A program made the translations under genes and the position numbers. From contig CM020618.1 of assembly GCA_009829735.1 (NCBI GenBank), positions 23,793,346-23,857,345 of the forward strand: a stretch of 64,000 nt of DNA. The letters run 5' to 3'. The notes under the pieces were generated by a model. The model was given only the letters and a program-made list of their open reading frames with translations. It searched no databases and was not told the origin of the DNA. How positions within the stretch are numbered: position 1 is the first letter of the stretch; each line of letters starts with the position of its first letter. This document shows positions 49,474 to 61,105 of this stretch, one piece after another. This stretch comes from Pyropia yezoensis. Its lineage: Eukaryota > Rhodophyta > Bangiophyceae > Bangiales > Bangiaceae.

Positions 49474-49941
49474 TGTGGCAGTATTGACCCCCAGGTAGGG
49501 GGCAACACGTGCCATGCAAGGGGCGGCAGGCCACTAGCCTGATCCGTTCCTCCCCCTGCATTTGGGTCCATATTCCCTAAGTTCGGGATAGTTAGCTTAG
49601 TAGTAAATCCAACTTGGATTTGAGGGTTTTCTGCATTTATCGTCTTGAATTTTCGTGTGGCCCGGTGGGCAGGTGCTGGGGTGGGAGATTCTGAGTGGCG
49701 AGATTCTGAGTGGACCCTGGGGGGATAAGGGGAGGGACAGCGGGGCTTGGCCCTGCGTCCCCGTCCCGACCAAGAAACTGTTGGACCACACACCATCATC
49801 TTGTTTGTCCGTGGGGGGATTGCCCCACAACAGGGATAGAGTGTGTGCGACTTGCACTTCTTCCGGTTCCCCCGACACGGGAGGCAGCCCTCGCACACCG
49901 CCCCAACTTGGGTACTGTGTGTGCGAGTGGTTTTTGCCACA
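49474..49941 (+). repeat. A2 3' LTR (468 bp)
   Basis: Nearly identical to the A2 5' LTR (one difference by eye), which indicates very recent insertion. It is followed by the target duplication CCCGA. Confidence 0.96.
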
Positions 49942-52684
49942 CCCGATACCCCGGATGGATGATTGCCTCGACTTTCTTGGTGATGCCACCCTCTTCTCGA
50001 CACTGGATTGTAATGCCGGTTACTGGCAGATCCCTCTGGCTGACGAGGACAAGGACAAGACCACCTTCACGTGCCACCTGGGACTATTCCGGTGCAAGCG
50101 TCTTCCTTTTGGTCTCACCAATGCTCCGGCCACCTTCCAAAGAGCCATCGACATCATCCTGTCCGGGCTAAGGTGGAGAACATGTTTGGTCTACCTGGAC
50201 GACATTATCGTTTTCTCCAAGACCCCAGCGGAACACCTGGAGCACCTTCGGGAGGTCCTGGCCCTCCTTTCCAAGGCTGGAGTTACCCTCAAGGCCGAGA
50301 AGTGCCACCTGTTTGAGACTGAGGTGGAGTATCTGGGGCATGTGCTGAGTCCGGGGGAGCTCCGAGTCAATGAGAAGAACATCAAGGCCCTCCGGCATGC
50401 ACGGCTACCCAAAACCCAGACGGAACTCAAGAGCTTCCTGGGTATGTGCAACGTCTATCGCCGGTTCGTACGGGACTATGCTCTGATTGCCCGGCCACTG
50501 ACCAAGCTGACCAGCAAGAAGCTTCCCGCACAACTCCCGGTGTTCGACGAGAAGCAGACCGCGGCCTTCGAAGAGGTCAAGAAGCGCCTGACCACCACTC
50601 CAGTACTGGCGTTACCCAAGCGGGAGGGCCAGTTTGTTCTGGAGACGGATGCCTGTGGCGTCCAGGTGGCGTGCTCACTACTCCAGCAGCAACCTGATGG
50701 GCACTTTCTCCCGATAGGCTACTACAGTCGCGTCTTGACTCCAGCTGAGAAGAACTATTCCACGACCGAGCGCGAGTGCTTGGCAGTCGTCTGGGCTTGC
50801 TTCCTGTTACGGCCATATCTTGAAGGACAAGAGTTCCTCATCCGGACGGACCACGCCAGCCTAAGGTGGCTGCTATGTATGGACAGCAGTCAAGGAAGGG
50901 TCGCCCGGTGGCGCCTACGCCTTTCGGAGTTCAAGTACAAGGTGTGCACCAAAGCAGGGAGGGAGCACCACTGCGCCGACACCATGTCCCGGCTGGAGAC
51001 TCCTGCAGCCGATACCGGTCCTATCCCGGAGGAAATACCTTGCTTCAGCCTCCCGAATGTCGGACGTGGCTGGCACGCTCCCCTGTATGAGACACCTGAA
51101 GCTCATCAACCGGTGACCATTCACCGGATGCTGGAGGCACAACTGACGGACCCTCAATGCTTGGAGCTTCGCCACCAAATGGACCTGAACCGGAACAGTC
51201 GCTTCTCCGAGTCTACGGACGGACTCCTAGTACGGGTGTCACCCTTCGATGGGGCCACTCAAGTCTACGTACCCCGGGGCCTACGAGCTGACATCCTACG
51301 CCTGGAGCACTCGTCTCCCCAGGCCGGACATCCTGGTATCAATCGGATGTATGCTTCCATGAGACGACACTATTACTGGAAAACCATGGCCAGTGACGTC
51401 CATAAGTACCTGGAGGCTTGTGTTTCTTGTGCAAGGAACCGGTTGTCCCAGAGGAAGAAGACTTCTAAGCTACGCCTATTCCCTGCGGCGGAGCCCTTTG
51501 CAAGCTTAAGCATGGACAGCCTGGGGCCCCTACCTGAAACATCCAGTGGCAACATATACCTGCTCATCATATGTGACCGGTTCTCCAAGTTTACTCGAGC
51601 AATCCCGCTGAGGACCATCACGGCTCTGGATGTCACGTCAGCCTTCTGCGAGTACTGGATAGCTGCCTACGGCCCTCCAGACTCCGTCTTAACCGACAAC
51701 GGTCCCCAGTTTGCATCCCTGTTCTTCCAAGGAGTCTGTGACCTGATGGGCATCAAGAACTTGTACACTACGACGTACCACCCTCAAACGAACGGCCAGG
51801 TGGAACGATTCAACCGGACCCTAGTAGACATGCTACGGCACTACGTGGAGGAGCACCAAGAAGACTGGGACGAGCTCCTGGCTGTCCTCACTCTAGCCTA
51901 CAACTCCCGAGTTCACCGGACAACGGGGGTCGCTCCACTCGACTTTGTCACCCCAAGGCGGCTGACCAACTTCTCCCTGGAAAGAATACCAGACGGTCTC
52001 CAGCCTGCACTGAAGTCAGGTCCCAAGGCAAAGGATGAGTTCCTGGAACAACTGAAGCTCCTGCTCCCAAGAGTCAAGGAGTCAATCTCGAAGACCCAGG
52101 AGCGATACAAGCGGGGCTATGACAAGGGCGTTCGGGAAAAGAACAAGGAACTGGGTGGTGGCGACTGGGTTTTTGTGGACAACCATAGCAAGACCCGGGG
52201 GAAGCTGGACTCGAAGACGGATGGACCTTATGAGATCCTGAATACGGACGGTTGGACCTTTCTTCTAGACGTGGATGGCTCCCCGTACCGCGTGAGCAGC
52301 GACCATGTCACCCGAGCTCCACCGCCAAGCCAACGGGACTTGACCCGGCGCAAGCGGGCCGCAGTACCCTGGCTATCCCAAGAAGAAGGTCGGGAATATG
52401 TCTACGTCAAGTTTGTGGACCATGCCTGGAGAGACGGACGCCTGTACCTGCGAGTACGCTGGTTCGGTTTTAACCCGGCAGATGATACCTGGGAACCCTC
52501 AAACCGGCTACCCATCGCGGATGTCTGTGCCTACACGCGACGGAACGGGATAGAGGGCACTCCAGTGGCGAGAGCCGGCAAGATTCTGGAGTCGGACTCG
52601 GAGGAGGACCAAGAGGATGGGGCCAACCAAGACCCTCGGGACGAGCCGAGTTCATCCGCAACGGATGCGGAACAAGAGGATTGA
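49942..52684 (+). pseudogene. pol: B pol, 3' part (RT, RNase H, integrase, chromodomain)
   Basis: It resumes the B pol frame broken at 40,563. It has LDCNAGYWQIPLADED, YLDD at 50,192, RNase H ETDACGVQVACSLLQQ, an integrase zinc region (HSSPQAGHPGINR, CVSC) and catalytic Asp (51,515), Asp (51,695) and Glu (51,803), again spaced 59 and 35. The chromodomain is LRVRWFGFNPADDTWEPSN. A hydrophilic acidic tail ends at 52,684. The only lesion found is the A2 insertion, so B was competent until then. Confidence 0.93.
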
Positions 52685-52829
52685 GAAGAAGGGAACGGGT
52701 ATATCAAGGAGAACACGCAATACAAGCATGGAACAATCAAGGAAAACAAGCACCCGCTCGGGCAACCCTTCTCTCCGCCTCTTCCCTCCTCGCTTCTCCC
52801 AAGACATTCACCCTCCTTGCCTCCAACTA

Positions 52830-54947
52830 CTACTCCCGGCGCGGACGCTGAGCCGCAGGAGTGTCCTCCAGCGCTGCCTCCGCGGCATGACGGGAACCGG
52901 AGGAAGACGGGATGACGTAGTGCGGTGGACGCGGTGCATCCCGGTATGACGCCATCGGAGTAGTACCGATAGTTGCCGGGGGCTCCCGCTCATCCAGATA
53001 TGCCCGTCGGCGCCCCTGGAAGCCAGTGAAGGCTTCTGACCACTGCTGGGCCAAGCCATGCCGCGTCAAGGTCGCTAGAAGTTCGCCAACCACCGGGCTG
53101 TTCGACATCTGGCCGCTGTCCGCGCAAGCAAACACCCGGTCGACCACGTTGTTCAAGACGCTGGCGTAAGTACCCAGCACCAGGGAGGACCCAACGCCTT
53201 CGACCTGCACCGGAAGACGACCCAGCTGGTCTTCAATCATACCGACGTCGTACTGGTCGCGTGTCCGACCACCTTGGATCAGGTACCAGTCAGGCACCCG
53301 GAAGCGGGTAAGGCGCAGAATCGGCGCCGGAATCTCGAACCGCCCCGAGGATGACACTACCGGACGGTCCACAACGGCCCCAGAAACCGGAGTACCCAAC
53401 TCCAGCGGAGGCACAGCGCCGCCGGCGTTGGAAGAAGGCGTCCGAGGCGGAGCGGCCAGAGTGGTAGGCGACCGCACGGCAACTCCCAGACTCGCTGCGG
53501 ACAAGCGCGGTGCCGGAGGAGCTTGAAGTACCGGCACAGCCGGAACGGGGCGCAAACGCGCCGGTGACGGTTCAGGCGAGGCCACCGGGGCGACAGGTGC
53601 AACAGGAGGAAGCGGAGCCGCCGCAGACGCCTGACCGACCGCCGCGGCCCATCCCGACTCCTGCACCGGCGGCCCAACTGGCAGAAGATCAAGGGCGGGC
53701 GGGGAAGGAAAGCTACCTAGCTGCGGCCACGCCGGAAGCGGCGTCGCCAGCTGCACCTTGGCCGGAGAAGACTGGTAGACCACCTGCGCCCAACCGAAGC
53801 CATCCCGACGCGGGCGGTTCTGGTCGGCAATCGCGTTCATGAAGTTCCGGTCATGCACCGGCACCAGACGCCGGAAGTCAATCATCGCCCGGAAGAGCCC
53901 CTTGTACTCTTCGTCCTGGCTGCACAGGAAGTCGACGGTCAACTTGTCGACAGTCCAGACCATCAGGAGGTCAGGGAGAAACCAAAGCCGGTTGGACACC
54001 AAGACCTCGTGAAGCCAGTGGTTGGCCGCCAAGACTGTCATCTCGGACGTGTACATCATGTACGGGATCGAGTAAAAGAAGCCCTTGATCGACGCCTGAG
54101 TCAAGGCGTCCAAGAAGTACCAGGTGAAAGGGATGCTGGAAGGAGCAAACCCGACCGGGATCTCGACTTCCTGCTGCTGCGGGATGACCTTGGGGTAGTA
54201 CGCCGCCCGGTTAGCCTTGTCCAGCTTCCAGAACTCCTGATGGTTGCAGCTCACGAGGAAGTCACGCTGACGCCCGCGTCGCTCACCCTGCTCCCGTGCC
54301 GGTGACAACTTGGAGTACTTCCGGGTCAGGAAAGGCGGCTCCAGAGCGACCATGCTCGGACGGGGGTCGCAGTTCAGGCTCCCCGACCCCTTGAGCGCCT
54401 CGTCCCAGACCTTGAGCGCCCGGTGGACGTACCCTTCCTCCTCCGGCCACCGGAGAACGGACGCGGACACGCGACGCTCGGTCAAGGGTAGATCCAGCAC
54501 CAGCGCGAAGGGGAGATCCTCCAGACGAGCTACCCAAGAGGAGCCCGAGAAGCTCTGGGAGCGGTCTTGTGCCAGGCGCATCTGGTCCGCCGTGTGAATA
54601 CGAGCCTTATCCATCTCTGTCACGACCCCGCGCTGGAGTTCCTTGCGCCAGAGGTCCAAGCAATCCTGCTGGCACTGGGCCGCGCCGGCGTTGCCGACCA
54701 CCGTGGAGTAACGCCGGGCCGCCAGAGGGTCCTGCCCAAGAAGCATCTCCGGGAGACCCACCGGGGGGGTCTCGACCGGGTGCATCACAGAAGCCGGGGG
54801 AACCCGATCCGTCCCCGCCGTGGCGACCGGCGCCGACATCGACACCCGAGGAACCGGAGGCAGGAGAGGGGCGCGACTACCCGAGTTCTCCTCCGCAACA
54901 CTCGCCGCCGGAACCACGGGCCCAGCTTGGATCTCGGAACTGGACAT
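52830..54947 (-). CDS. B antisense protein (aORF), homologous to the A2 antisense protein
   Basis: The product has 705 residues from the ATG at 54,947, on the opposite strand between pol and the 3' LTR (145 bases from the pol stop). The frame stays open to 55,139 in the LTR. The core aligns with the A2 antisense protein: DFLVSCNHQEF against PYLVTSAQLEF, AAYYPKVIPQQQEVEIPVGF against EQYYPKKPEWWPQVEVPYGF, AANHWLHEVLVSNRLWFLPD against ATQWLLEVMSTW, and RRDGFGWAQVVY against KDDGALRQFVWV. The C-terminal half is Pro/Ala/Val-rich with a further folded-looking part (RFRVPDWYLIQGGRTRDQYD, LVLGTYASVLNNVVDRVFAC). It lacks the Arg/Ser tail of A2. No known domain, signal peptide or membrane segment is visible. 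Confidence 0.8.
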   Translation of the reverse strand: MSSSEIQAGPVVPAASVAEENSGSRAPLLPPVPRVSMSAPVATAGTDRVPPASVMHPVETPPVGLPEMLLGQDPLAARRYSTVVGNAGAAQCQQDCLDLWRKELQRGVVTEMDKARIHTADQMRLAQDRSQSFSGSSWVARLEDLPFALVLDLPLTERRVSASVLRWPEEEGYVHRALKVWDEALKGSGSLNCDPRPSMVALEPPFLTRKYSKLSPAREQGERRGRQRDFLVSCNHQEFWKLDKANRAAYYPKVIPQQQEVEIPVGFAPSSIPFTWYFLDALTQASIKGFFYSIPYMMYTSEMTVLAANHWLHEVLVSNRLWFLPDLLMVWTVDKLTVDFLCSQDEEYKGLFRAMIDFRRLVPVHDRNFMNAIADQNRPRRDGFGWAQVVYQSSPAKVQLATPLPAWPQLGSFPSPPALDLLPVGPPVQESGWAAAVGQASAAAPLPPVAPVAPVASPEPSPARLRPVPAVPVLQAPPAPRLSAASLGVAVRSPTTLAAPPRTPSSNAGGAVPPLELGTPVSGAVVDRPVVSSSGRFEIPAPILRLTRFRVPDWYLIQGGRTRDQYDVGMIEDQLGRLPVQVEGVGSSLVLGTYASVLNNVVDRVFACADSGQMSNSPVVGELLATLTRHGLAQQWSEAFTGFQGRRRAYLDEREPPATIGTTPMASYRDAPRPPHYVIPSSSGSRHAAEAALEDTPAAQRPRRE

Positions 54948-54978
54948 GACGTCCAGACTCCGGGGGAACGAGAGGGCC

Positions 54979-54992
54979 AAGGTGAAGGAGAA
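54979..54992. promoter_or_regulatory. 14-mer shared upstream of both antisense genes (B copy)
   Basis: AAGGTGAAGGAGAA, identical to 49,253-49,266 in A2, in a region otherwise without nucleotide identity between the two families. It is 32 bases upstream of the antisense start. Confidence 0.35.
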
Positions 54993-55118
54993 TGGGGGGG
55001 GGCAGAATCGAAGCAGGTGGTCGTAACCGGGGTGAAGACGCTCGACCTCGGCACCGGTGTGGACGTGCTCGAGGCTGTGCACGGTGGCACCTGGTTCGGC
55101 CGGAGGACGCGCCGGACT

Positions 55119-55131
55119 AGGGAGGGAGCTA
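55119..55131 (+). other. B polypurine tract
   Basis: AGGGAGGGAGCTA abuts the B 3' LTR; purine-rich except for the last CT. Confidence 0.65.
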
Positions 55132-55702
55132 TGTAGCATCCCTGGCCCCGACTTGGCGCCGACCCGGGACTACAACCAGAGGGCACCAGGTGCCAGAACA
55201 CGCCCGCCGTGTGGTGATGGTTGGCGGCCGTGGCCCGTGCCCGGCACTGGGATGCGGCGGACTACGCTATCCACACGTGAGAGAGGGATTTCTGATGGGT
55301 TTTTGCATACTTGTGAGGGACTTGATTTGAGAGAATTTGAGTGTGAGATTAGTGGGTGGGAGTAGAATTAGTAGTGATAGTGGCCCCCGACCTGACGAGG
55401 TTAGACTCGGGTCGGGGCCACTCGGGGTTATGGGGGGGCTACCTGGCCAACGTGCCGAGGTTCCCCCAGATGCACGTTAAGAGGGACAGCGAGGCGCCCT
55501 TGGCCCGCGCCCTCAGGAAAAAGACAACTGCGCGTTTGCTTTCCTCTTCCCCGTGTGCACTACCGTGCGTATCTGTTTGCTCTGCGAGCAGGCACGTGAG
55601 GCAACAGGCATACCATTCTCGTAGTTCCCCTTTCTGTGTTACCTGTCCCTTTCCCCCAAGGGATATTGACATGTGTCTGAGAGGATCGAGTTTTATACCA
55701 CA
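55132..55702 (+). repeat. B 3' LTR (571 bp)
   Basis: Same length as the B 5' LTR, with one difference by eye. It is followed by GGAAT, the right-hand target duplication, and then by the rest of A1 gag. Confidence 0.95.
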
Positions 55703-55707
55703 GGAAT

Positions 55708-57014
55708 CCCTCCTCACGCCTACCTCTGGTCGCCCCGAACAGCGGGCGACACCTGTGACTCCCAACTAGGGAGCCACACCATACTTGGTGGGGCATATGC
55801 CCTTTATGGGGGAGTTCCCCCCGGAAACGCTGGCGGCTACACCAAGCGCGCCGCGCCGGACTACAGGCACTGAGGGTGAACTTACCCCAGTGCCACAGCG
55901 GCTGTTCCCTCAACGTGGGGTGCCGCCCAAGATCCAGGTAGCCAACCCTGTCTACCAGAGGATCTTTGATTGTGAGACCTACGCCCTCCACGACAAGTCG
56001 GTGGCGTACGGTCCTGACCAGGCCCGAGCCATGGGCCGTGCCAAGAAGAATTCACTTCATTCTTTTGGGCACAAAGCGGAGTGGGATGGAACTCCCCCCC
56101 TCCGTGTCTTTGAGTTCCTACGTCGTTTCACAAAAGCCTGTGACGACAGTGCCATAAGTGAAGGCATGGCTTTTTACATGCTACAGGAGTTTACGAAGGG
56201 AGACCTGCGGACAGAACTTATGTCCGTCATGCCCAGCTCCTCAAGTGGAGGCGCCGGGGAGGTGACGTCCTATTTGGAGCTCGTCAACTGGTTTTTGAGG
56301 GCCATGGTTGATGAAGCGGCGTTGGCTTCTCAAGTTGAGGAGTTTACGCAAGCCCATCAGGAAGAGGCGGAGGACGAGTTGTCCTTTGCGGAGCGAGTCC
56401 GTCAGCTCAACAATCTTTGTGGGTTTCTTCATCCACAAGCTGTGGTGAAGAGTCGGTTTGTGGAGGGACTCCATTGGTCAGTCCGGATGGAGACCCGGGA
56501 GCATAACACTGCCCGGGCGACCCTGGCCGAGTTGGCTAGGCTCGCCTACCGCAGAGGCGAGGCTTACCGCAAGTTGCGGGAGGAACAACGCCAGGAGCGT
56601 CAAGCAGAGTTGGCCAAGGAACGGGAGGAGGCGCGCCGAGCCAGAGAGTTGAGAGAGGCACGCCGAATCCGCAAGGAGCGGGTGGTAGCTGCCGTGGGAA
56701 CATCCCAGGGTACCTCTTCGTCTTCCCCAGTCGGGAAGACCCCTCCCGGAACAGACAATCGGTGTTGGAACTGCGACTCCGATGGACACTGGGCATATGA
56801 TTGCCCCAAGTTGAGTAAACGCATCCAACAACTTGTTAGGAATGCGAGTAAGAAGTCGGCTACGAACGAAGTACGTTCACGCAGCGAGGGTGGGTCTCGA
56901 CCCGTCGTCGCGGTCGCCACACCCTCGGCGGAGGAGGCGGACACGTCGTCCTCGGACTCGTCGTCTTCATCCCCGCCCTCAGATTCGGACGCCAAGTCGG
57001 CAGGAAACGAATGA
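55708..57014 (+). pseudogene. gag: A1 gag, 3' part
   Basis: This continues A1 gag in phase after the B insertion and matches A2 Gag to the end (zinc knuckle CWNCDSDGHWAYDC). A nonsense codon TAG at 55,767-55,769 replaces the GAG of A2. The slippery heptamer at 57,002-57,008 has changed from GGGAAAC to AGGAAAC, which should weaken frameshifting. Confidence 0.92.
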
Positions 57015-60000
57015 CCGTTGGAGCTGGCCGTCCGAAGCTCACAACGGCAGCCTCGGCCAAGTGGGCCAAGAGGACGAACCAACCGTGCCGGATACTGCCG
57101 CGACCTAAGGGAGTCCGCCCACCTCGGGTAGGACTTCCCAAGAACGTAAACCCACGTCGGGTCATCGCGGTGCTGACGGGTGAGAACTTCCAGGTGGCTG
57201 GACGGGTGCAACTTGCCCCCGGCCGCGCCTGTTGTGCCCGTATCGTACTTGATACCGGGTCAGGAGCCTCCTTGATACGCAAGTCGCTATTACCAAAGGA
57301 GGTGAAACTCCAACGCTGGAGGTCCAAAGCTGACCATATGATTGACATCAATGGTGAAGTACTTCCCATCGTTGGTGCCGTGACCCTACCAACTAGGTTG
57401 GGGACCCATGAGGTCGACGTGACCTATGGTGTAGTTGAGAATATATCGGTACCCCTGCTTCTGGGTACCCCTTATGTAGTAACACAAGTGCCTTTGATTT
57501 GTGGCCCTGAGTACTGGGTCAAGTTGATGAATGGGGAGACTATCCCCATCCTTGGTAAGGGAAAGTCTGTGGCTCCTGTGACAGTCTCACAGTCGAAGCC
57601 TGTTTGTTCTGTGAGGGAAGGGTTTACCGCTACCCTGTGTCTAGCCCGTAAAGTCACGTTGCCCCCCAACTCGGTGGCGCACGTTGATGTTGTATCTGAT
57701 TATACGGGGAACGGGTTGGTGCACCCTTACGCCCGTCTTGCTCGCAAGCACCAAGTGCATGTTGCCCTTGGCACGATGGACTCCAAAGCCGGAGTCCCGT
57801 GGAGGATCCAGGTGATGAACCTGAGCTCGTCGCCCAAGTACTTCAAGTCGGGAGCCAAGTTCGGCTATATCGACCAACACGAGGGACCGGTAGTAGCGGT
57901 CACCCTCAACGCGGGCGCAAGCAGCGACCCGAAGTCCGGAAAGGAGAAACATCTAGCCAAGTCGGCCGCCTCTCCTCGGCCCCATGTGAACATGGAGGGT
58001 GTCCCCCCCAGGTTGAGTGTTCAAGTTGAACGCCTCTTGGACCAATATCACAAGTTGTGGGATGGCCAATTGGGACGCATGAGAGCCACCCAACACCGGA
58101 TCGAGTTGAAGCCCGGTGCACTCCCTATACGCCAACAACCGTATAGGGGAGGACCTCGTTCAAGGGCCCTCGTTAAGGAGCAAGTTGCTCGCATGGAGGC
58201 CCTCGATGTGATCGAGGCCAGCAACGCCGAGTGAGCGAGTCCGGTGGTTATCGTCCCCAAAGTTGATGGGACCCCCCGGTTTTGTATCGACTACCGTAAG
58301 CTCAACGAGAGCACGGTGAAGGACAGTTATCCCCTACCTAGGATGGACGACTGTCTGGACTCTCTGGGGGAGGCAAACGTGTTCTCTACCCGAGACTGTA
58401 ACGCGGGGTATTGGCAAATTCCCGTTGCCCCGGAAGACAGGCATAAAACTACCTTTACCTGTCACTGTGGTACCTACCAGTGCAAGCGCCTACCGTTTGG
58501 ACTGTGCAACGCGCCGGCAACTTTCCAGCGCGCTATGGACACGATTCTGGCCGGAGTACGGTGGCAGATCTGTCTCGTGTACCTAGACGATATCATTGTG
58601 TTCTCCCGAAGTCCGGAGGAACACGTTGGCCATCTTGGCCAGGTGTTCAAGCTACTTGCTGACGCCGGTGTGTCACTGAAGGCGAGTAAGTGCCACCTCT
58701 TCACTCAAGAGGTGGAATACTTGGGACATGTTGTCCGTCCGGGGCGTCTCAGAGTTAACGAGAAGAACTTGAGGGCCATCCGTAAGGCTCAGTACCCCCG
58801 GACTCAGACCCAGATGAGGAGCTTCCTCGGGATGTGTAACGTGTACCGACGTTTCACCAAGGGCTTCGCCAAGGAGGCGAAGCCGTTGAATGAGCTAGTG
58901 AGCTCAACGCTACCGAAGAACCTGCCTCCCCCAAGTCGGGTGGAGCAGGAATCCTTTGAGGCTCTTCGGGACCTTCTGCTGAAGCCCCCTATCCTGGCTA
59001 TTCCCAGGTTGGGAGGCCATTAAATCCTGGATGTGGATGCTAGCTACGACCAACTTGGTTGTGTGTTGCTTCAGCAGCAGCCGGACAAGGAGTACTTGCC
59101 GGTGGGATACTTCAGCAAGGGGCTGAACTCGGCCGAGAAGAACTACGGAGTCACCGAGTTGGAAGGACTCGCAGTGGTATGGGCGGTAACGTCACTTCGT
59201 CACTACCTAGAGGGTGAGAAGTTCCTCATCCGCTGTGACCACCGCGCGTTGCAGTTCATCTTTAAGACGGACTGTACGAACACTCGTCTCAATCGGTGGA
59301 GGGTGCGACTGGCACCCTTCAACTTTGATATTGAGTACCGACCTGGCAGGCAACATGTTCTTGCCGACGGCCTCTCTCGGGTACCTACCGAGGGGCTGGA
59401 CACTAACCCAGTCGATGAGGACATCCCCATCGTGGGGGTAGTCACGCGCTCGGGTCAGGCGTTGAACCCCGAGGCGCCAGGGAACAAGAAGTACTTGCCT
59501 CTGTCCCTGGACGAGGTGGTGAAGGCCCAGGCCGAGGATCCCTTCTGCAAGTCGCAGAGGGATACACTGGATACAGTGGCGGAGACGCGGTTCTTTCTGG
59601 GAGACGATGGCCTCCTCATGAGGAGGGGGGTATTCCAGGCGACCGAACAACTTGTCGTCCCCGCATCCCTCAAGGACAGTATCCTTGAGAGGGAGCATAA
59701 CGCTCCTACAGGTGGACACCTAGGGTCTAGTAAACTGTACCAGACCCTGAGGACCAGGTACTACTGGCCGTCCATGGTGGTGGACATCTACAGTTGGGTG
59801 GCTGCCTGCACAAGTTGTGCACAGAACCGTCTGATGGAACGGCGGCCTAGTACGGCTATGCTATTGTTCCCGGCCAAGGAGCCCTTCGCCGCGTTGGCGA
59901 TGGACATCCTTGGGCCACTGCCAGTGACCGAGGAGGGCAACCAGTACCTCCTGGTCATCTGTGACCGCTTCACGAAGCTTACGCGAGCGATCCCCCTGGC

Positions 60001-60994
60001 AGAGATCACGGCCATGTCGGTCGTGTCAGCCTTCCTAGATCACTGGGTTGCCGCGTATGGCATCCCGGATAGTACACTATCGGACAATGGACCGCAATTT
60101 GCGTCTGTACTGTTTCAGGGAGTGCTGGATATGTTGGGGGTTAAGGCAAACTATGCCACCCCCTACCACCCACAAACTAATGGGCAGGTGGAGCGCTTCA
60201 ACAAAACTATTGTTAGGCAGCTGCGCCACTATGAGAGTGAGCACGTGAAGACGTGGGAGCAATACATGTCTATCCTTACTACTGCCTACAATTCGCAGGT
60301 TCACTCATCTACCGGGGAAGTACCCCTCGCTTTTGTGACCCCCCGTCGTGTGCGGTCTATTGCCGTGCGGCGGTCGCTCCCAACTAGGGAGGATAGTGGC
60401 AGTACGCCTTCTCCTACTGAGAGTAAGGCGGAGTTCGCTGCTAGGCTGGAACACCTCATCCCTAAAGTCAGGGCTGAGATGGACAAAGCACAAAAGCGCT
60501 ACAAGCGTACCTTTGACAAAAAGGTGCGCAATGCTAAGCATGTCCCCGAGCAGGGTGACTGGGTGCTGGTTCACTCACACACCCCTACTGGGGGTAAGTT
60601 GGTATTCCAGACGAAGGGGCCATACCAGGTCCTTCGTACTGATGGGCGGCGCTTCACCATCGAAAGTGACGATGGGGTCCGCACAGTGAACGGACAGGAC
60701 GAGGTCAAAAATGCACCACCGCCTGCAGGCGACCCAGCTTGGGCGCGTGCGTTGGAAGCGTGGCGCCTCCCCTCACTGCCTGCGGCCAAACAGGGCCCGC
60801 AGGAGTACGTGTTCGATAAGTTCATCGACCACGGATGGGATGAGGACACTGACCGCCTCATGTTGAGGGTGCGTTGGTTTGGCTACAAAGCCAAGGATGA
60901 TACGTGGGAGTATTTGGAGGACGTTCCCGCTGAGAAGGTTCGGGCGTACTGTGCCCGGAATGAGATAGACCCACACAGCCCTCCCTCAACGTGA
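57011..60994 (+). pseudogene. pol: A1 pol, two nonsense mutations
   Basis: It aligns with A2 pol over its full length with no frameshift. TGG has become TGA at 58,232-58,234 (start of reverse transcriptase) and TAC has become TAA at 59,021-59,023 (just before RNase H). The RT motif LDCNAGY has become RDCNAGY. Protease, YLDD, integrase triad and chromodomain motifs are otherwise readable. The copy cannot make Pol. Confidence 0.95.
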
Positions 60995-61105
60995 GGGAAG
61001 GCCGAGTATCAGTGCCAAGAGAGTGCTTCAAGTCGAAGTGGTACGCAGAGTGGCTTTTAACTACCGCCCCAACCCTCACACTCTCACAACAAAGGCAGCT
61101 GCCAA

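Larger units (their letters stand above)
40564..49941 (+). mobile_element. Element A2: intact young Ty3/gypsy chromovirus (9,378 bp)
   Basis: It is complete: two 468-bp LTRs differing at one base by eye, a primer site, gag, pol in the -1 frame with all catalytic motifs, an antisense gene, a polypurine tract and a 5-bp target duplication. No stop or frameshift was found in gag, pol or the antisense gene. It is the youngest insertion in the nest and looks able to move. It belongs to the same family as A1. Confidence 0.96.
36672..55702 (+). mobile_element. Element B: Ty3/gypsy chromovirus interrupted by A2
   Basis: The element spans 19,031 bases, or 9,648 after removing A2 and one target copy. 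Order: LTR (571 bp), primer site, gag, pol in the -1 frame with protease, reverse transcriptase, RNase H, integrase and chromodomain, then a large antisense gene, polypurine tract and 3' LTR. The two LTRs have the same length and one difference by eye, so B is young. Excising A2 restores the pol frame across VYPIPRMDDC. Confidence 0.95.

Noticed and set aside
54567..55136. Sense-strand frame of 189 codons opposite the B antisense gene
   Set aside because: It has no counterpart in family A, whereas the antisense reading does; treated as a shadow.
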